Positions 1 to 3,632 of a stretch of 6,272 nt of DNA are shown here, piece after piece. This DNA is from Campylobacterales bacterium (lineage in GTDB: Bacteria > Campylobacterota > Campylobacteria > Campylobacterales > JAADDG01): positions 1 to 6,272 of the forward strand of contig JALVCR010000319.1 of the NCBI GenBank assembly GCA_027009865.1, given 5' to 3'. The translations under genes were made by a program, and so were the position numbers. Positions within the stretch are counted from its first letter, which is position 1, and every line of letters starts with the position of its first letter. Below the pieces are notes generated by a model, which had not been told where the DNA came from, made no database searches, and was given only the letters and a program-made list of their open reading frames with translations.

Positions 1-1
1 A

Positions 2-850
2 TCTTTAAACTCTTCATCCAAGGCAATAGGCCAGGGGATAGAAAGCGAGTGTGAAGAAAAAGATCAAAGAAAATATCAAAGAATCTCTTGCGATAGCGGA
101 GCTTATGAGCACTCTTTTGTTCTCTCCCCTTTAAATGTTTCAATCTTTAAAGCCATATCTTACGATACGCCAAGATTAAAGCATATAAACAGGGGAGATA
201 TTTTGCATGTTTCTCTTAAAGTAACAAATCAAAACGATAAAGAGGCCAAAGGAGTCGTTGTAAAGATCCCTATGGCAAGAGGTCTTGTTTTTAAAGATGC
301 TATAATCTCCAAAGGGGAGATAGTTAAAAAATCCCCATATCTTAAAGTTTATATACCTTCTTTGCAAAAAGATGAGAGCGCAAATATAACAGCCGTTTGC
401 GAGGTTATAAAAAGAGATGAAGGCAAGATAGAGGTTAAATCTGAAATATTTGCTTCAAATGCCAAAAAAAATCAAAAAAGCATATCATTTAGAGTTGTGG
501 ATTTCAATCCTTTGGAAGCTTTTGTAAAAAGATTTTATAAAAATATTCTTCAGCGCGGTTTTGATTTGGGAGGGCTTAATTTTTGGGTCGGAGTTATAAA
601 AACAAAGGAGAAAACTCCCCAAGAAGCGGCTTTGGGATTTTTTAACAGCCAGGAGTTTAAAAACAAAAATTTAAGCGATGAAGAGTTTGTGGAGATTGTT
701 TACAACACATTTTTTGACAGGGCTTCCGATAAAAATGGAAGAGAGTATTGGCTAAAGAGATTATCCAAGGGAGTTAGCCGGTTTGAGGTGGTAAGAGGCT
801 TTACCTATTCAAAAGAGTTTAAAAAGCTTGTGGAGAGTTTCGGGCTTTAA
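2..850 (+). CDS. C-terminal part of a large surface protein: choice-of-anchor Q / DUF11-like / DUF4214 (5' truncated)
   Basis: The frame is open from the left edge to the TAA at 848-850, giving 282 residues of a longer protein. A TTG at 203 is an internal leucine codon, because coding potential and domains continue upstream of it. Residues 6-36 (nt 17-109) contain SKAIGQG followed by C-x3-DQR-x3-R-x2-CDSGAYE. This closely resembles the C-terminal signature of 'choice-of-anchor Q' right-handed beta-helix surface proteins. Residues about 50-165 look like a DUF11-type beta-sandwich: a GD-x-L-x-V-x-L-x-VTN strand, a GLVF-x-D-A-x-x-SKGE stretch, then IPSL. Residues 171-282 are two DUF4214 units with the GL-x-FW and S-x-EF signatures. 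The inferred role is a secreted or surface-displayed protein; its ligand and exact function are unknown. No signal peptide is visible because the N-terminus lies outside the window. The last ten codons overlap the 3' end of bpt on the opposite strand. Confidence 0.85.
   Translation, partial: SLNSSSKAIGQGIESECEEKDQRKYQRISCDSGAYEHSFVLSPLNVSIFKAISYDTPRLKHINRGDILHVSLKVTNQNDKEAKGVVVKIPMARGLVFKDAIISKGEIVKKSPYLKVYIPSLQKDESANITAVCEVIKRDEGKIEVKSEIFASNAKKNQKSISFRVVDFNPLEAFVKRFYKNILQRGFDLGGLNFWVGVIKTKEKTPQEAALGFFNSQEFKNKNLSDEEFVEIVYNTFFDRASDKNGREYWLKRLSKGVSRFEVVRGFTYSKEFKKLVESFGL
512..847 (+). repeat. Tandem pair of DUF4214 units (protein-level repeat)
   Basis: Two degenerate units of about 55 residues form the C-terminus of the surface protein. 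The first holds FVKRFY, LQR, GG-x-x-FW, ALGFF and SQEF. The second begins at the linking motif NLSDEEF and holds IVY, DR, G-x-x-YW, RGF and SKEF. The same order and spacing occur in units 3-4 of the CotH protein, with about 48 identities over 104 residues aligned by hand. DUF4214 is known from many secreted and surface-associated bacterial proteins, and its biochemical role is not established. The repetition is in the protein; the DNA copies are too diverged to be a recent nucleotide repeat. Confidence 0.8.
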
Positions 851-1622
851 TCTTTTTTAATATCTCCTCTTGATCTGGAGGATAAAACCAAACGGGCTCC
901 TCTTCTAAAGAGGGGTTTCCTTTTAATATCTGATATGGAGTATAGGAGGATTTGTAATTTAAAGAGTTGCACTCTTTTACGTAATATCCCAAATATATCC
1001 ATTTTAAATTGTATTTTTTAGCCATTAAAATCTGCTGATATATAGAGTATCTTCCCAAAGATAGTTTTGAAAAATCGGGATCATAGTAAAAATATATAGA
1101 AGATATTCCATCTTCGCAGATATCTATCAAATCGACTCCTACCAGTTTGAAATTATGAAAATATAGTATCTCTTTGCCAAAATCTCCATGCCCTTGAACA
1201 TATAATTCGCTGTAAATGGCAGGAGAGAGGGGAGTGTATTTCCAACCTTTCTTCTTTTCCATAAATTTATGATATTTTTCATAAAGTCTTAGATGATGAG
1301 TTGAGACGGAAGGCTTTTGCAAAACGATTGATGTGTTTTTGTTTTTTCTAAAAGTTCTTCTAACAGATTTTGAGAATCTGAAATTTTGCGCATCTATTCT
1401 AAGGCTTAAACATTTGCTGCAAGCTTTGCAAAAGGGTCTTGAGTAATACTCTCCAAACCTTCTCCATCCTCTTTGGGTTAGTTTGGAATTTAATGAAAAT
1501 GAGGCATTTTTTATATATTTATACCTCATTCTCATTCTCTCATTTGGTAGATATACGCATTGGCTCTCAATTGTGGAAAATTCTATTATATCGTTTTTTT
1601 TGTTGTTTTTATTCGATATCAT
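819..1622 (-). CDS. bpt: Aspartate/glutamate leucyltransferase (arginyl/leucyl-tRNA-protein transferase family)
   Basis: This cytoplasmic enzyme transfers leucine from Leu-tRNA to proteins with N-terminal Asp or Glu. In bacteria that have the full N-degron pathway, the product is recognised by ClpS for ClpAP degradation. The 267 residues show the family landmarks in order: C22-VYLP (22-26), GWRRFGEYYSRPFC with the C65-x2-C68-x2-C71 cluster and LSLR (52-75), RRTFRKN (88-94), LYEKY (113-117), D-GISSIYFYYDP (171-182), SLGRYSI (188-194), and WIYLGYYV with downstream NYKSSY (208-227). Leucyl rather than arginyl specificity is assigned from resemblance to bacterial Bpt and is not proven by the sequence. 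The length is slightly above the usual 230-250 because of short N- and C-terminal extensions. The ATG lies inside the end of the upstream gene (14-bp overlap), and no strong Shine-Dalgarno precedes it, which suggests translational coupling. The last ten codons overlap the convergent surface-protein gene by 32 bp. Confidence 0.9.
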   Translation of the reverse strand: MISNKNNKKNDIIEFSTIESQCVYLPNERMRMRYKYIKNASFSLNSKLTQRGWRRFGEYYSRPFCKACSKCLSLRIDAQNFRFSKSVRRTFRKNKNTSIVLQKPSVSTHHLRLYEKYHKFMEKKKGWKYTPLSPAIYSELYVQGHGDFGKEILYFHNFKLVGVDLIDICEDGISSIYFYYDPDFSKLSLGRYSIYQQILMAKKYNLKWIYLGYYVKECNSLNYKSSYTPYQILKGNPSLEEEPVWFYPPDQEEILKKIKARNSPQAF

Positions 1623-2046
1623 TTTTTATCCGCTCATAATCCTCATATAGTTTTTCTCGTAAATTATCGGCAATCTCGTCTCCATCTTTTAAATAATTTT
1701 TTATTATCTCCTCTGCGCTTGATAGGATTTTAAAGAGTCTCTCTTCTGCTTTTTCATTGTTTAATTTTTTTGCCTCTATCGTTTCAAAAAGAAGAGTCTC
1801 TCTTATGGTGTCTGATATTTTATCTTCAAACTCCTTTTTTAAATTCTCATTTTTTAATTTTAAAATTCCTTTTTGAACTTTTTCTCTTATCTCTCTTAAT
1901 CTCTCTTCAATTTTTAGGCTAAAGGAGGAGTAAAAGTGACTTTTATCCTCCTCTTTTTCTATTTTTTGGGTTATCTCTTTTATATTGTAAAAAAGAATAA
2001 AGGCTACCAGAGAGCCTACCGAGATTGCAATTAGAAATTCACTCAT
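1609..2046 (-). CDS. Small membrane-anchored, charged helical protein of unknown function
   Basis: I do not recognise a family for this 145-residue protein. Residues 4-20 form one hydrophobic segment (FLIAISVGSLVAFILFY) with only an acidic residue before it, so it probably acts as an uncleaved N-terminal membrane anchor. The remaining 120 residues are dominated by Glu, Lys, Leu and Ile with no proline or cysteine, consistent with a long helix or coiled coil (for example residues 45-75 and 90-125). Topology, cytoplasmic or periplasmic, cannot be settled from the sequence. The start is supported by AAGGAG four bases upstream of the ATG and by a promoter just beyond. It is the first gene of a two-gene unit and overlaps bpt by 14 bp, so the two proteins are probably co-translated. 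That alone does not show a functional link to leucyl transfer. Confidence 0.8.
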   Translation of the reverse strand: MSEFLIAISVGSLVAFILFYNIKEITQKIEKEEDKSHFYSSFSLKIEERLREIREKVQKGILKLKNENLKKEFEDKISDTIRETLLFETIEAKKLNNEKAEERLFKILSSAEEIIKNYLKDGDEIADNLREKLYEDYERIKNDIE

Positions 2047-2050
2047 ACAT

Positions 2051-2056
2051 CTCCTT
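2051..2056 (-). promoter_or_regulatory. Shine-Dalgarno of the 145-residue membrane protein gene
   Basis: The minus strand reads AAGGAG four bases before the ATG at 2046-2044. It is a full match to the 16S anti-SD core and fixes this start. It is much stronger than anything in front of the downstream, overlapping bpt gene. Confidence 0.75.
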
Positions 2057-2065
2057 TTTATCTTG

Positions 2066-2092
2066 ATTATATCAAAATTTATTTGACTTCAA
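2066..2092 (-). promoter_or_regulatory. Probable sigma-70 promoter of the membrane protein-bpt unit
   Basis: On the minus strand a perfect TATAAT lies at 2071-2066. Upstream, TTGAAG at 2092-2087 (15-bp spacer) or the overlapping TTTGAA (16-bp spacer) could serve as a weak -35. The predicted start near 2059 would give a leader of about a dozen bases carrying the AAGGAG site. The -35 region overlaps that of the opposite promoter. Confidence 0.55.
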
Positions 2093-2111
2093 ATATATTA
2101 AGTAATATAAT
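2083..2111 (+). promoter_or_regulatory. Sigma-70 promoter of the DAHP synthase gene
   Basis: TTGACT at 2083-2088 and a perfect TATAAT at 2106-2111 are separated by exactly 17 bp, close to the ideal housekeeping promoter. Transcription would begin near 2118, leaving a leader of about 20 nt. No room is left for a leader-peptide attenuator or riboswitch, so aromatic amino-acid control, if any, must act at the promoter or on the enzyme. Confidence 0.75.
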
Positions 2112-2126
2112 AATGCGAAAAAAATT

Positions 2127-2132
2127 AAGGTG
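2127..2132 (+). promoter_or_regulatory. Shine-Dalgarno deciding the DAHP synthase start
   Basis: AAGGTG at 2127-2132 lies two bases before the ATG at 2135 and five bases before the second ATG at 2138. The spacing favours 2138 as the main start, with the protein beginning MSDWNKSSWR. The product would differ by one methionine only. Confidence 0.55.
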
Positions 2133-2137
2133 AAATG

Positions 2138-3493
2138 ATGAGCGACTGGAATAAATCAAGCTGGAGATTAAAACCGATAGTGCAGCATCCGACATATCCG
2201 GATCCTGAAATTTTAAATAAAGTTGAGGATATTTTAAATAAATATCCTCCTTTGGTTTTTGCCGAAGAGGCGAGAAATCTAAAAAAGAAGCTTGCAGACG
2301 CGACTGAAGGAAAAGCCTTTTTGCTTCAAGGCGGAGATTGTGCGGAGAGTTTTGCGGAGTTTAATGCGGATAATATAAGGGATTTTTTCAAAGTTATGCT
2401 TCAAATGTCCGTTATCTTAACTTTTGCCGGAGGTTGTCCCGTAGTTAAAGTTGGAAGGATAGCCGGACAGTTTGCAAAGCCAAGAAGCAGCGATACTGAG
2501 ACAATAGGAGACGTTACTCTTCCAAGCTATAGGGGAGATATAATAAACTCTATAGAGTTTAGCGAAGAGGCAAGAGTGCCTGACCCTTACAGAATGCTTA
2601 GAGCATATAACCAATCGGCAGCTACTCAAAATCTTCTAAGAGCTTTTGCAAGAGGCGGATATGCCGATTTGCATAAAGTGCATCAGTGGAATATGGGATT
2701 TGTAAGAGAGGGAGCTGTTGGAGAGAGATATAGAGATTTAGCCGACAGAATTACTCAAGCTCTCCATTTTATGGAAGCTTGCGGGATTACAAGCGAAAAC
2801 TCTCCTCAAATTAGAGAGACGGTTTTATACTCTTCTCACGAGGCTTTGCTTTTAAATTATGAAGAGGCTTTGACAAGAAGAGACAGCCTAACCGGTAAAT
2901 GGTATGACTGCTCTGCCCATATGTTATGGATTGGAGATAGAACAAGACAGGTTGACGGAGCTCATGTAGAGTTTTTAAGAGGGATAGATAATCCAATAGG
3001 AGTTAAAGCAGGACCTTCTCTTTCACCCGATGAGCTTTTAAAGTTGATAGATATCTTAAATCCAAATAATGAGCCTGGAAGATTGAATGTTATTGTAAGA
3101 ATGGGAGCTAAAAAGGTTCAAGAGGGTCTTCCTCCTCTTTTAAGAGCGGTTCAAAGAGAGGGAAGAAAAGTTCTTTGGAGCTGCGATCCGATGCACGGAA
3201 ATACAATAAAAACCTCCAATAATTATAAAACAAGAGTGTTTGACAATGTTTTGGAAGAGGTTAAAAATTTCTTTGCTATCCATAAAGCGGAAGGCACTTA
3301 TGCGGGAGGAATACATCTTGAGATGACAGGAAAAGAGGTAACTGAGTGTATCGGAGGAGCCGAGCAGCTTACAGAAGAGAATTTACAAGACAGATACCAC
3401 ACTCACTGCGATCCAAGATTAAACGCAAATCAAGCTTTAGAGCTTGCGTTTTTAATAGCCGATACTTTGAAAGAGGCGCGCAAGAACTGCTAA
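2138..3493 (+). CDS. Class II 3-deoxy-7-phosphoheptulonate (DAHP) synthase
   Basis: This cytoplasmic, metal-dependent enzyme condenses phosphoenolpyruvate and erythrose 4-phosphate to DAHP, the first step of the shikimate pathway to aromatic amino acids and chorismate. The protein is 451 residues (452 if the first of two adjacent ATGs is used), the usual length of the microbial-plant class II family. Numbering from the ATG at 2135, the expected metal ligands are all present: Cys69 in GGDCAESF, His354 in CDPMHGNT, Glu396 in GGIHLEMTG and Asp426 in HCDPRLN. Their spacing matches the Cys87/His369/Glu411/Asp441 set known from the Mycobacterium tuberculosis enzyme. Other hallmarks are GRIAGQFAKPRS (phosphate/PEP region), WNMGF, SSHEALLLNYEEALTR and GVKAGP. 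The gene has its own strong promoter and a terminator directly after the stop, so it is probably monocistronic. Class II enzymes are variously called aroG, aroF or aroH, so I give no symbol. Confidence 0.97.
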   Translation: MSDWNKSSWRLKPIVQHPTYPDPEILNKVEDILNKYPPLVFAEEARNLKKKLADATEGKAFLLQGGDCAESFAEFNADNIRDFFKVMLQMSVILTFAGGCPVVKVGRIAGQFAKPRSSDTETIGDVTLPSYRGDIINSIEFSEEARVPDPYRMLRAYNQSAATQNLLRAFARGGYADLHKVHQWNMGFVREGAVGERYRDLADRITQALHFMEACGITSENSPQIRETVLYSSHEALLLNYEEALTRRDSLTGKWYDCSAHMLWIGDRTRQVDGAHVEFLRGIDNPIGVKAGPSLSPDELLKLIDILNPNNEPGRLNVIVRMGAKKVQEGLPPLLRAVQREGRKVLWSCDPMHGNTIKTSNNYKTRVFDNVLEEVKNFFAIHKAEGTYAGGIHLEMTGKEVTECIGGAEQLTEENLQDRYHTHCDPRLNANQALELAFLIADTLKEARKNC

Positions 3494-3516
3494 AAGAGAC
3501 CTTTTTGGTCTCTTTT
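3492..3516 (+). terminator. Rho-independent terminator after the DAHP synthase gene
   Basis: A perfect 10-bp stem, AAAAGAGACC at 3492-3501 with GGTCTCTTTT at 3507-3516, encloses a five-T loop. The last four stem bases are T and form the U-tract. The hairpin begins inside the stop codon, so it isolates this gene from the CotH-like gene downstream. Confidence 0.85.
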
Positions 3517-3568
3517 GATTGACTCTCTTTAACTTTTATTTTCTGCAATCTCTCTTAATAATTTTTTA

Positions 3569-3596
3569 TTTACCTCTAAAGAAAAAATCATATAAT
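3569..3596 (+). promoter_or_regulatory. Probable sigma-70 promoter of the CotH-family gene
   Basis: A perfect TATAAT at 3591-3596 is preceded at 16 bp by TTTACC (3569-3574, four of six to the -35 consensus). Transcription would start near 3603, about 30 bases before the ATG at 3633. AAGG at 3621-3624, eight bases from that ATG, is the likely ribosome site. The rest of the 3517-3632 gap is AT-rich and shows no other feature. Confidence 0.6.
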
Positions 3597-3632
3597 TAAT
3601 ATACTTTAAAAATTATTTAGAAGGTTGAAGAG

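Noticed and set aside
203..205. TTG as the start codon of a 215-residue protein
   Set aside because: The frame remains open and domain-bearing upstream to the window edge. No SD at proper spacing sets this TTG apart, and it falls inside the first strand of the DUF11-like domain.
897..915. Hairpin CTCCTCTT-CTA-AAGAGGGG, 46 bp after the stop of gene 1, as its terminator
   Set aside because: It includes a G-T pair and is followed by TTTCCTTTT rather than a clean T run. It also lies inside bpt, where it encodes the Glu-rich LEEE stretch. It may still end some transcripts, but the evidence is too weak to annotate.
1439..1639. 66-residue + strand ORF antisense to bpt
   Set aside because: It is the complement of a well-supported gene. 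Its Phe/Ser/Leu-rich content follows from the Lys- and Glu-rich codons on the other strand, and no SD or conserved motif is visible.
2417..2996. Short minus-strand ORFs inside the DAHP synthase gene (2417-2629, 2811-2996)
   Set aside because: They lie opposite highly conserved enzyme sequence, have no SD and resemble no protein family.
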